This document shows, piece after piece, positions 14,058-21,045 of a stretch of 22,477 bases of DNA. The position numbers were made by a program, and so were the translations under genes. How positions within the stretch are numbered: the stretch's first letter is position 1; each line of letters starts with the position of its first letter. The notes under the pieces were generated by a model. That model saw only the letters and a list, made by a program, of their open reading frames with translations. It was not told where the DNA came from and did not search any database. Origin of the DNA: DATLBY01 sp035526665 (GTDB taxonomy: Bacteria; Acidobacteriota; Terriglobia; Bryobacterales; Bryobacteraceae). The DNA is taken from contig DATLBY010000137.1 of the NCBI GenBank assembly GCA_035526665.1, positions 1 to 22,477 on the forward strand, given 5' to 3'.

Positions 14058-15164
14058 ATGAAAAGAGCATCCTCCAATCCAAAAGCGAAGGGTTACACGC
14101 TGGTGACGTTCGCCGTGTGCATTTTTGCACTGATCGCCGTGGCGGGTTTGGCGATTGACATCGGGCGAATTTATATCGCAAAGAACGAAGCGCAGACGTT
14201 TTCCGACTCCGCAGCCCTGGCAGCCACACTGGAATTGGATGGAACCGGGGCGGGAATCAGCCGCGCCCGGCTGCAAGTTTCCGGCAATACGAATCGCTGG
14301 AACCTCCAAACATCCTCCTTCACCGACCCCGAAGTATCCTTCGCGAAGATCGCAACAGGTCCCTGGGAATTGAATCCAGTCAATCCGGCGGGCTACCGGT
14401 ATACCCGGGTGGTAGGGAACGCAGCGGTTCCACTCAGCTTTCTATCAATTCTGAACACCGGTCAACCGGCATTCGCCATGCCCCTCGGGCTACTCATGCT
14501 GGGGTCGACTTTGACGGTAAAAGGAGATTCGGGAGCCGGACAGGAGCCGAAGAACACCTTCAGAGAGGGTCTGTTCCCATTTTCTCCCTTCGCTCAGAAT
14601 AATGTCGGCCCAGATTTTGGCCTGATTCCTGGACAACATTACACGCTGCGATGGCCCTCTACTCCGAAAGTGAACCAGAATACGTGCCCGGGCGATAATA
14701 CCCAGGCCATGGTGGACCTGGCCCAGGCGGGCGGCGGATCGGAGCGCGGTTACATCGAATCGAGCAGCGCCGATCTGATCCGGCAAACCATTGTGGATGA
14801 CTATCAGAGCGTTACCCGGTCGATCGGCGATGCAGTAGACATGACGGGGGGAGCTAAGCAGAGCCAGCTCGACAGCCTGATGACCCGCATCGGGCAGGAC
14901 GCCGATCCCACAAGAAGTACGTTTGCCGCCTATTCCGGCGCCCAGATGGGCAATGGCCGCCGCATGATCGCCGCACCCATCAACACCGGATACCCGAATT
15001 ACCGGATCGTTCAGATCGCCGCGTTTTTGCTCCTGCCCACCAGTGAGTACAAGAATGGCGGTAGCCAGCCCTGGTGCGCCGAATACGTAGGAGCCTGGGT
15101 GCAGGGGTCTAAGAATAAAGGCGCCGGCACTCCGGGTGCCTATGTGGCGAGACTGACCCGATGA
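14058..15164 (+). CDS. TadG-like pilus-assembly/pseudopilin protein
   Basis: The 368-residue protein begins with a basic tip and one N-terminal TM helix (about 13-33: YTLVTFAVCIFALIAVAGL). The helix runs straight into AIDIGRIYIAKNEAQTFSDSAALAAT, the hallmark of the putative Flp pilus-assembly TadG N-terminal domain. The rest is extracytoplasmic and not recognised. TadG-type proteins sit in the inner membrane and work with TadE/TadF minor pilins in Flp pilus or related envelope structures. Residue 17 is Thr, where a processed TadE would have the +5 Glu, so cleavage by the TadV-type peptidase is doubtful. A ribosome site AAGGCAGG precedes the ATG. The stop overlaps the next start by 4 nt. Confidence 0.82.
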   Translation: MKRASSNPKAKGYTLVTFAVCIFALIAVAGLAIDIGRIYIAKNEAQTFSDSAALAATLELDGTGAGISRARLQVSGNTNRWNLQTSSFTDPEVSFAKIATGPWELNPVNPAGYRYTRVVGNAAVPLSFLSILNTGQPAFAMPLGLLMLGSTLTVKGDSGAGQEPKNTFREGLFPFSPFAQNNVGPDFGLIPGQHYTLRWPSTPKVNQNTCPGDNTQAMVDLAQAGGGSERGYIESSSADLIRQTIVDDYQSVTRSIGDAVDMTGGAKQSQLDSLMTRIGQDADPTRSTFAAYSGAQMGNGRRMIAAPINTGYPNYRIVQIAAFLLLPTSEYKNGGSQPWCAEYVGAWVQGSKNKGAGTPGAYVARLTR

Positions 15165-15625
15165 GGCAGCGAGCCAGAAATGTCATTCCGGGGCTCCGCT
15201 CTGAGCGAGGCAACATCATGCTGGAGTTTGCCCTGTCGTGCCTGGTGCTGATTCCCCTTTTTACCGGCACCTTCCAGTTCGGCTACGCGTTCTTCCGCTA
15301 CAACAAGCTGCAGAGCGCCGTGCGGGAGGGGGCGCGTTATGCGGCTCTCCGCACCTATGACTCCAGTTCGGCAACTCCTTCAACGGCATTCTCGACAGCT
15401 GTCGCCAACATGGTGGTGTATGGCTCACCGGCCGGCGGAACCACTCCGGTGATGAGAGGACTGAGCACTTCCGACGTGCACCTCACTGTGGACATGGGAA
15501 CGGGGACGCCGAACACGATGACGGTTTGGATCGGCGCGATCGACGTGGACGTTGTATTCACCACACTGCATTGGAGCGGCAAACCCAGCGCCGCCTTTCG
15601 CTACATGGGACGGTTCGCACCTTAA
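15161..15625 (+). CDS. TadE-like minor pseudopilin (first copy)
   Basis: The 154-residue protein has a basic N terminus. A Flp-type prepilin processing signature comes next: Gly17 followed by NIMLE, putting Glu22 at mature position +5. A hydrophobic helix follows (about 23-43), then FFRYNKLQSAVREGARYAA, the typical TadE stretch. The remainder is a small extracytoplasmic domain with MVVYGSP. TadE pseudopilins are processed by a TadV-like prepilin peptidase and act in Flp pilus assembly. The start is an ATGA overlap with the TadG-like gene, and the stop TAA shares its last base with the next ATG. Confidence 0.87.
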   Translation: MRQRARNVIPGLRSERGNIMLEFALSCLVLIPLFTGTFQFGYAFFRYNKLQSAVREGARYAALRTYDSSSATPSTAFSTAVANMVVYGSPAGGTTPVMRGLSTSDVHLTVDMGTGTPNTMTVWIGAIDVDVVFTTLHWSGKPSAAFRYMGRFAP

Positions 15626-16062
15626 TGATTACTACTCGCAAAATTTCGGCCGCCGGGCGCAACAAAGAAGCAGGCTCGGCGCTACTCGAAGGCTCACTCA
15701 CGCTCCTCGTCTTTTTATTGTTGATCATCGCGATCTGCGACTTCGGACAGTTTCTGTTTATTCATCAGACGATTACCGAGCGTGTCCGCGGCGCTCTCCG
15801 CTACGGCTCGGTTAATCCGTACGATCCAACGCCAGTTAGGAATATGGTGCTGTATGGAAATCCGGCGCCACCCGAAGGAGCCACGCCAGCCTTCGATATG
15901 ACGGCCGACATGGTAAGCGTCTCCCGTCAGGATGCCGGCACGCAGGAAGACCGCCTGGTGGTGACCGTCGCGAACTATCACTACAAATTCCTGACGCCGT
16001 ATATCGCGGGGTCGCTATCCGGACTTACCATCAGCAATACCCTGACCTACGAATATCAATAG
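15625..16062 (+). CDS. TadE-like minor pseudopilin (second copy)
   Basis: The 145-residue protein resembles the first TadE in layout. Gly17 then SALLE puts Glu22 at mature +5. A strongly hydrophobic helix follows (about 24-39), then FLFIHQTITERVRGALRYGS and an MVLYGNP motif that matches MVVYGSP in the neighbour, suggesting tandem duplication. The start at 15625 is chosen because ATG forms a TAATG junction with the upstream stop; the frame is open further upstream, but that part overlaps the first TadE in another frame. It is the last gene of the Tad set and converges, 16 bp apart, on the lipoprotein gene. No ATPase, secretin or Flp pilin gene is nearby. Confidence 0.86.
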   Translation: MITTRKISAAGRNKEAGSALLEGSLTLLVFLLLIIAICDFGQFLFIHQTITERVRGALRYGSVNPYDPTPVRNMVLYGNPAPPEGATPAFDMTADMVSVSRQDAGTQEDRLVVTVANYHYKFLTPYIAGSLSGLTISNTLTYEYQ

Positions 16063-16078
16063 AAATGCCGCTTTAGAC

Positions 16079-16993
16079 TTAGCGCAAGTAATTTTCCAGT
16101 TTCATCATCTCGTCCAGCAGATCGACAGGCAGGTCCGCATCTACGGTGAGCACATTCTGGCTATATTCCACCTTGATGCCGTCGAAGACGCGAAGCCTCT
16201 CGAGCCTGTTTTCAGGCGTATTCAGGCGCGCAAAGCCGATGAGACCGCGTAGCGTTTCCTTGACGCGTTTTGCATCCTGCTCGCTATCGAAAACGGCGTT
16301 GGCGTGCGCCTTGCAACCGGTTCGCAGATCGATGGCAGTGTCGAATGTTTTGATGGCAGGAAGGATATTATTCAGGTTCGCCAAGTTGCCGCTGCCGCGG
16401 AAATCCAGCATCGGGAGGCGCCCGTGAATATTTCCGGCCACCCAAAGCTGGTTGGCCGAAGATATGGACTTGATCTTTTCCGCAAACACCGCCGGAATTC
16501 CCCCTTGTGCGGCATTTCGCATATCGATGATCGAGCGGACGGCTGATGACGGGCCGGCCACGGCGGTGCTGGAATTCATGAAGGCGACGGCGTTTTTGGC
16601 GTCTCCCAGCAGCGTATAGCCTTTGTACTGCATCCGCACCGCTCCCTCGCGGTTGAGACGCGGCTCCAGTCCCATCTCGGCGAACTTTCCGCGAGCCATC
16701 ACAACGGCATCTTTCCCGTTATGCGCGATCAGGAACTCCCAGATATCCTTTCGCGGGTCGAGGCCGGTGTCCCGGATGAACCCCTCCAGGCGCGCAGGCG
16801 TTCGGCCGGTTATAAGTCTTTGATAAAGCGGAGTGGATCGCAACGGTTCCATGCGAATTCCTGCCAGCAACACGGTATCGGGCGACACAAGCATTGCCAG
16901 CGCGGGGTCGACAAGGACCGTGGGCGAGGGTTTCTTGTGGCAGGCCGGCAGCAGTAGAAAAAGGATGGCTGCGCAAAAAACTTTAGAAATCAC
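16079..16993 (-). CDS. Predicted lipoprotein of unknown function, linked to an ABC-2 exporter
   Basis: The 304-residue product begins at a GTG (16993-16991), giving a lipoprotein signal: ISKVFCAAILFLLLPAC, with the lipobox LPAC and Cys18 as lipidation site. The mature part is not recognised. It has alternating strand/helix pattern with PDTVLLAGIRMEPL near the N terminus and NVLTVDADLPVDLLDEMMKLE near the C terminus. The frame is open another 55 codons upstream, but that stretch lies inside the permease gene and would hide the lipobox. The GTG start overlaps the permease stop by 11 nt, so it is likely coupled to the exporter. It could be an accessory substrate-binding or assembly factor, which is inference. 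Confidence 0.75.
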   Translation of the reverse strand: MISKVFCAAILFLLLPACHKKPSPTVLVDPALAMLVSPDTVLLAGIRMEPLRSTPLYQRLITGRTPARLEGFIRDTGLDPRKDIWEFLIAHNGKDAVVMARGKFAEMGLEPRLNREGAVRMQYKGYTLLGDAKNAVAFMNSSTAVAGPSSAVRSIIDMRNAAQGGIPAVFAEKIKSISSANQLWVAGNIHGRLPMLDFRGSGNLANLNNILPAIKTFDTAIDLRTGCKAHANAVFDSEQDAKRVKETLRGLIGFARLNTPENRLERLRVFDGIKVEYSQNVLTVDADLPVDLLDEMMKLENYLR

Positions 16994-17807
16994 GCCGGGC
17001 GAATACGTATAGGCCGGCGGAGAGCACGATAGCTCCGAAGATAGCGGATGACCAGAGAGGCATCCAGCTTTCCACCGGTTGTCTGAGGACAAGAGCGTGC
17101 GTAATCCGTCCGAAATCATAAACTTTTGGAAGCGTGTAATAGAGGCCATTCCAAGCATCGCGCGACCATTCCGAGGATAGCAGCCGTTCGGCGATCTTAT
17201 TCTGAGCGAGGATCGGGCTGATCAGCATCATCGCCACCGGGACCATGGTGGAGAGCGCAGTGCTCTCCCAGATGACTCCGGTCAGCACGACGACGGTGAG
17301 CAAAACAGCAAACATGCCCACGGTCATACCGATGGTCACCAGGAAACGTCCCGACCAGATGCCTGTTTTGAAGCCCAGAATCAACCAGACGCCGACTATC
17401 AGGTAGGAAATGATGGCCGCGACAATCAACACATTGCCGAGGAAACGGCCCAACAGGATGTGCACCCGGGAGACGGGCTTCGACAGTAGAAGTTCGATGC
17501 GACCAGGCTCCAGAACGCTCGCGATAAGACCTGCCGAAGCAAACACCGCCAGGAACATACCCACGGTATAGAGGAATCCCGCGATCGCGCCGAATACATT
17601 GCTAACCAGCTTGTCAACCTCCATGGAACGGTTGGAGGTCCGGCCGAATAGCGTGACCGTTGCGAGTGCGCCCTCCACCAGGTCGATTTTGAGCAGGAAA
17701 AGAAAAAAGAGAATGGTGGCGGTAGAGAGCCCGAACAGGCCCCAAAAGATCTTGCGTGCCGAGGCTTCGCGGAAGGTATCCCAAATCAGCGCCAGGGTTT
17801 GTGTCAT
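16983..17807 (-). CDS. ABC-2 type transporter permease
   Basis: The 274-residue protein has about six hydrophobic helices (about 20-40, 72-96, 118-145, 150-178, 183-200, 245-268). Between helices 2 and 3, the EPGRIELLLSKPVSRVHILLGRFLGN stretch is typical of ABC-2 permeases such as the NosY/NatB group. It starts 6 nt after the ATPase gene, whose end supplies a GGAGG ribosome site. The two should form an exporter with ATPase dimers. Substrate is unknown; such pairs move ions, lipids, antibiotics or polysaccharide precursors, or act in envelope maintenance. The following lipoprotein gene overlaps its stop. Confidence 0.88.
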   Translation of the reverse strand: MTQTLALIWDTFREASARKIFWGLFGLSTATILFFLFLLKIDLVEGALATVTLFGRTSNRSMEVDKLVSNVFGAIAGFLYTVGMFLAVFASAGLIASVLEPGRIELLLSKPVSRVHILLGRFLGNVLIVAAIISYLIVGVWLILGFKTGIWSGRFLVTIGMTVGMFAVLLTVVVLTGVIWESTALSTMVPVAMMLISPILAQNKIAERLLSSEWSRDAWNGLYYTLPKVYDFGRITHALVLRQPVESWMPLWSSAIFGAIVLSAGLYVFARRDF

Positions 17808-17813
17808 TGGATG

Positions 17814-18740
17814 TCAGGCCTCCACGGTCTTTATGAACACGTCTTCCAGAGTGCTGCTGGTGGGGATGACGGATTCCACCTGCAATTTTTCGTTGCGAAG
17901 AAGATCGATCGCTTGATTGGTCTGCTCTCGCGTGGCGAAATGAAATTCGACCATCCCGTCGCGGCTGGTGGCCGACGACGCGGTCGCCTGCAATATATTC
18001 CGCAGTCTCTCAGGAAGGTCCGCGGGCGTTGCCAGCCGGTAGCCTTTACCGGCGGTTAGTTCCCGGACGCTGCCGGTAAGCGCGATTTTTCCCTTGTGCA
18101 GGATGGCTACGTCACGGCAGAAAAGCTCTACCTCGATCAGCAGGTGGGAGTTAATAAAAATTGTGACCCCTTTTTGCTCCAGCGAATGCAGGATGTCGCG
18201 GATGTGGCGGCGCCCCACCGGGTCCACTCCATCCGAGGGCTCGTCCAGGATAAGTAACTGGGGCGAGTGGATCAACGCCTGCGCCAATCCCAGCCTTTGC
18301 AGCATGCCTTTGGAGTACTTGCCGATGCGGACCTCACCCCACTCCTTTAATCCGAGCTGCTCCAGTAATTCGGCGATGCGGCGATTGCGGGTGTCCAAGT
18401 CCATTCCGGAGAGTGCGCCATAAAAGTGGAGCATGCCGGCGCCGGTGAAATACGTCGGGAAGCGGTGGTTTTCGGGAAGATAGCCTACGGGCCGGCGGGC
18501 CTCCGGCTCGCGCGAATCCTGGCCGAAAATGCGAGTGATCCCCGAGCTGGGATGAACGGAGGCGAGCAGCATTTTAACGAAGGTAGTCTTCCCCGCCCCG
18601 TTGGGGCCGAGAAACCCGAAAGTAGTTCCGCGCGGCACCTGGATCGAGATGTTGTCGACGGCGCGAAATTCCCGGCGCCTCCAGAACGTGCGAAACACCT
18701 TTGTCAACTGCTGCGCCTCAAGCGCAAAGTCGGATGCCAT
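17814..18740 (-). CDS. ABC transporter ATP-binding protein (ABC-2 exporter type)
   Basis: The 308-residue protein has all core ABC motifs: Walker A GPNGAGKT (45-52), a Q-loop region reading GYLPENH (86-92) with Glu in place of the usual Gln, signature YSKGM (142-146), Walker B LLILDEP (162-168) and the switch His199 in INSHL. The Glu at the Q-loop is common in exporter ATPases of the NatA/CcmA group. A C-terminal ~80-residue extension after the ATPase core (LTGSVRELTAGKGY onward) resembles the regulatory tail of these exporters. AAAGG lies 5 nt before the ATG. It is divergent from the superoxide dismutase gene and first in a three-gene operon. Confidence 0.93.
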   Translation of the reverse strand: MASDFALEAQQLTKVFRTFWRRREFRAVDNISIQVPRGTTFGFLGPNGAGKTTFVKMLLASVHPSSGITRIFGQDSREPEARRPVGYLPENHRFPTYFTGAGMLHFYGALSGMDLDTRNRRIAELLEQLGLKEWGEVRIGKYSKGMLQRLGLAQALIHSPQLLILDEPSDGVDPVGRRHIRDILHSLEQKGVTIFINSHLLIEVELFCRDVAILHKGKIALTGSVRELTAGKGYRLATPADLPERLRNILQATASSATSRDGMVEFHFATREQTNQAIDLLRNEKLQVESVIPTSSTLEDVFIKTVEA

Positions 18741-18917
18741 GAAACCTTTAGACGAACTTGTCCATTCGATTTGTTCCGTTCCACTTCATCTTAAGTGAGC
18801 TTTGGCGGCGTTCGACACACTTTTATCTTTCCAAGCGTCTAAAATACATTCGCGGCCGGGTATTAGTGCGATGCGGTAAAAAATAAATTATTTGATGCTT
18901 TTCGGAGGAAACAAAAA
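18741..18917. promoter_or_regulatory. Divergent intergenic region between ABC exporter and sodC-like gene
   Basis: The 177-bp gap must hold promoters for both genes. Its right half is AT-rich (18880-18893). On the + strand GGAGG (18904-18908) lies 9 nt before the ATG at 18918. A TAAAAT (18840-18845) could be a -10, but no -35 hexamer sits at 16-18 bp. No operator dyad is clear. Confidence 0.4.
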
Positions 18918-19529
18918 ATGAAACGCTTACTCTGCTTTTTCGTGTCTCTGACGGCAATCTGCTTTGCACAGGACGACGAGGCAAAAACCATTTACAGAGC
19001 GCGGGCAGTCCTGAAAGGCGCTCCGGGATCTGGGATCTCCGGTGAGGTCAAGCTGACCCAGAAGAATGAGGGGATCATCCCCACGGTGGTAATCGAGGCC
19101 TTGGTGAACGGACTCGCATCCGGAGGCAAACACGGAATGCACATCCATGAGGTCGGCAGTTGCGAGAATTCGCTGAATGCAAGTGGTCAAACCGTGGCCT
19201 TAGGCGGTGCAGGCGGTCACTTCGACCCAGGACCTAGTGGCAACTCACAGCCGGATGCCAATCACCCGTTTCACATGGGCGATGTGCCGAATCTTGTTGT
19301 GAATGAGCACGGCATCGGACAGCTCAGACATACGACAAGCAGAATCACGCTATCCCCAGGGCCGCTGAGTGTTTTCGATACAAATGGATCCGCCATCATT
19401 CTTCATGCCAATGAGGATCAGGGTGAGACCGGAGCGGCCGGCTCGGGCCTATCGGGCGGACCACGCATTGCCTGCGGCGTGATTGAGCGCGTGGGTGACG
19501 ACGATTCCGGGAATGGGAAGAAACCCTGA
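18918..19529 (+). CDS. sodC: Periplasmic copper(-zinc) superoxide dismutase
   Basis: The 203-residue protein has a signal peptide (about 1-17, ending CFA-Q). It has SodC landmarks: MHIHEVGSC (Cu ligands His75 and His77; Cys82), GGHFDPG (bridging His101), HMGDVPNL (His119 and Asp122 as zinc ligands), ILHANEDQ (Cu ligand His163 and the secondary Asp167) and GGPRIACGVI (active-site Arg183; Cys186 pairs with Cys82). It converts superoxide to O2 and H2O2 in the periplasm. Oddity: no His lies 8-10 residues after His101 where the first zinc ligand normally sits; His116 is the only nearby candidate. A clean GGAGG ribosome site supports the start. It converges with accC, 1 nt apart. Confidence 0.92.
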   Translation: MKRLLCFFVSLTAICFAQDDEAKTIYRARAVLKGAPGSGISGEVKLTQKNEGIIPTVVIEALVNGLASGGKHGMHIHEVGSCENSLNASGQTVALGGAGGHFDPGPSGNSQPDANHPFHMGDVPNLVVNEHGIGQLRHTTSRITLSPGPLSVFDTNGSAIILHANEDQGETGAAGSGLSGGPRIACGVIERVGDDDSGNGKKP

Positions 19530-19530
19530 A

Positions 19531-21024
19531 TTATCGAAGCAGCTGACGCCGTAAATTGGAGACCCATTGCGATAGTGGCGGAACATTGCTCGCCGCATGT
19601 TCCGCAGTGGGTTGCACTGAGGCCACCACAGCCGCGACCGCGATGAACTCCGGATCGATGGCTGACGTAACTGTCCGTCGCGCGAGGAACTGGTCGATAA
19701 AACCGGTATGCAAATCCCCGCGGCGGAACATTTCGTCGTCGAAAATACCACGAAAAAGGGGAATGTTCGTCTGGATTCCGGCGATAAAATACTCGTTTAG
19801 GGCACGCCGCATGCGTGCGATAGCCTCCTCCCGCGTACCGGCCCAAACGGAGAGCTTCGCCAGCAGAGGATCGTAATCCATGGGAACGACCCAGCCCGGA
19901 TAGACACCGGAATCCAGGCGCACCCCCGGACCGCTAGGAACAGCCATCGCCGTAATCCGGCCGGGAGACGGGAAAAATCGGTTTTCCGGATCCTCTGCGT
20001 AGATTCGGCACTCGATGGATGAGCCGCTCCAGCGAATGCCGTCTTGGGTTAACGTAAGGCGCTCACCGGCTGCGATCCGAACTTGCCATTTCACCAGATC
20101 GAGGCCTGTGACCATCTCGGTCACCGGATGCTCCACCTGAAGACGCGTATTCATCTCCAGAAAGTAGAAATTGCCACCGGCATCCACCAGGAACTCGACA
20201 GTGCCGGCATTGTAGTACCCGGCAGCTCGAGCTGCTCGAATAGCCGCTTGGCCCATTTTGTGGCGAAGCTCCGGATAAACAGACATCAGTGGCGAGGGGC
20301 ACTCCTCGATTACTTTCTGGTGGCGCCGCTGGATTGAGCACTCGCGTTCCCCTAAGTGGATCAGGTTCCCATGCCGGTCGCCCAGCAGCTGAATTTCAAT
20401 ATGACGCGGATTTTCAATGAACTTCTCGATGTAGACATCCCCGGTCTTGAAGGCCCGCTCGGCTTCGCTGGCGGCGCCTCGTAGAGCGGCTTCGAGTTCC
20501 TGCTCGCTATCGACACGGCGCATCCCTTTGCCGCCGCCGCCCGCGGCGGCCTTAATCATTACCGGGAAGCCGATTTCACGGGAGATGAGAGTGGCGTCGC
20601 CAATGTTTGCAACGGAATCCGAGGTGCCGGGTACAACGGGCGTACCGGCTGCGGCGGCAATTTTACGCGCCTCCGTCTTGGATCCCATCTTGCGAATGCT
20701 GTCGGCCGAGGGCCCGATAAAAGTGAAGCCGGCTGCTTCACAGGCTGCCGCAAACTCCGCATTTTCACTCAGAAAGCCGTAGCCGGGGTGGATGGCCTCG
20801 GCACCATGCCGCGCCGCTGCCTCCAGAATGCGGTCGATCCGCAAGTAGCTATCGGAAGATGGCGCCGGGCCGATAAATGCTGCCTCATCTGCCATACAAA
20901 CGTGAGGAGCGCCCCGGTCAGCGGCCGAGTACACGGCCACACTCGCGATGGACATTTCCCGCAGCGCGCGGATGACCCGGACGGCGATCTCGCCGCGGTT
21001 TGCAACTAGTACCTTGCGGAACAT
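19531..21024 (-). CDS. accC: Biotin carboxylase subunit of an acyl-CoA (acetyl/propionyl-CoA) carboxylase
   Basis: The 497-residue protein has the full biotin carboxylase fold: N-terminal LVANRGEIAVRVIRA, HPGYGFLSEN (79-88), ATP-grasp with Lys116, Lys158 and the AAGGGGKGM loop (160-168), ERECSIQRRHQK (227-238), and the catalytic block EMNTRLQVEHPVTE (290-303) with Glu290, Asn292 and Arg294. It uses ATP and bicarbonate to carboxylate biotin on a carrier protein. It is about 45-50 residues longer than E. coli AccC; the Ala/Val-rich tail (about 450-497) resembles that of acyl-CoA carboxylase alpha chains but has no biotin-attachment MKM motif. No carrier or transferase gene is adjacent. The ATG lacks a Shine-Dalgarno and has an extended -10 box 8 nt upstream. 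Confidence 0.93.
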   Translation of the reverse strand: MFRKVLVANRGEIAVRVIRALREMSIASVAVYSAADRGAPHVCMADEAAFIGPAPSSDSYLRIDRILEAAARHGAEAIHPGYGFLSENAEFAAACEAAGFTFIGPSADSIRKMGSKTEARKIAAAAGTPVVPGTSDSVANIGDATLISREIGFPVMIKAAAGGGGKGMRRVDSEQELEAALRGAASEAERAFKTGDVYIEKFIENPRHIEIQLLGDRHGNLIHLGERECSIQRRHQKVIEECPSPLMSVYPELRHKMGQAAIRAARAAGYYNAGTVEFLVDAGGNFYFLEMNTRLQVEHPVTEMVTGLDLVKWQVRIAAGERLTLTQDGIRWSGSSIECRIYAEDPENRFFPSPGRITAMAVPSGPGVRLDSGVYPGWVVPMDYDPLLAKLSVWAGTREEAIARMRRALNEYFIAGIQTNIPLFRGIFDDEMFRRGDLHTGFIDQFLARRTVTSAIDPEFIAVAAVVASVQPTAEHAASNVPPLSQWVSNLRRQLLR

Positions 21025-21032
21025 CGTCCGCG

Positions 21033-21041
21033 ATTGTAGCA
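21033..21041 (-). promoter_or_regulatory. Extended -10 box for the biotin carboxylase gene (leaderless candidate)
   Basis: On the minus strand TGCTACAAT is a TGN-extended -10 (TACAAT at 21033-21038) lying 8 nt before the ATG at 21024. It falls in the 21-nt gap after the upstream gene's stop, so the gene may be transcribed separately despite the tight spacing. No -35 match is evident. Confidence 0.45.
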
Positions 21042-21045
21042 GGCG

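Noticed and set aside
13847..14158. 103-codon TTG-started frame in the sigma/Tad gap, considered as a small Flp pilin
   Set aside because: It has no ribosome site and no prepilin motif, and it overlaps the start of the better supported TadG-like gene by 100 nt.
16994..17158. N-terminal extension of the lipoprotein frame
   Set aside because: The extra 55 codons lie inside the permease gene in another frame and would hide the lipobox that starts at the GTG.
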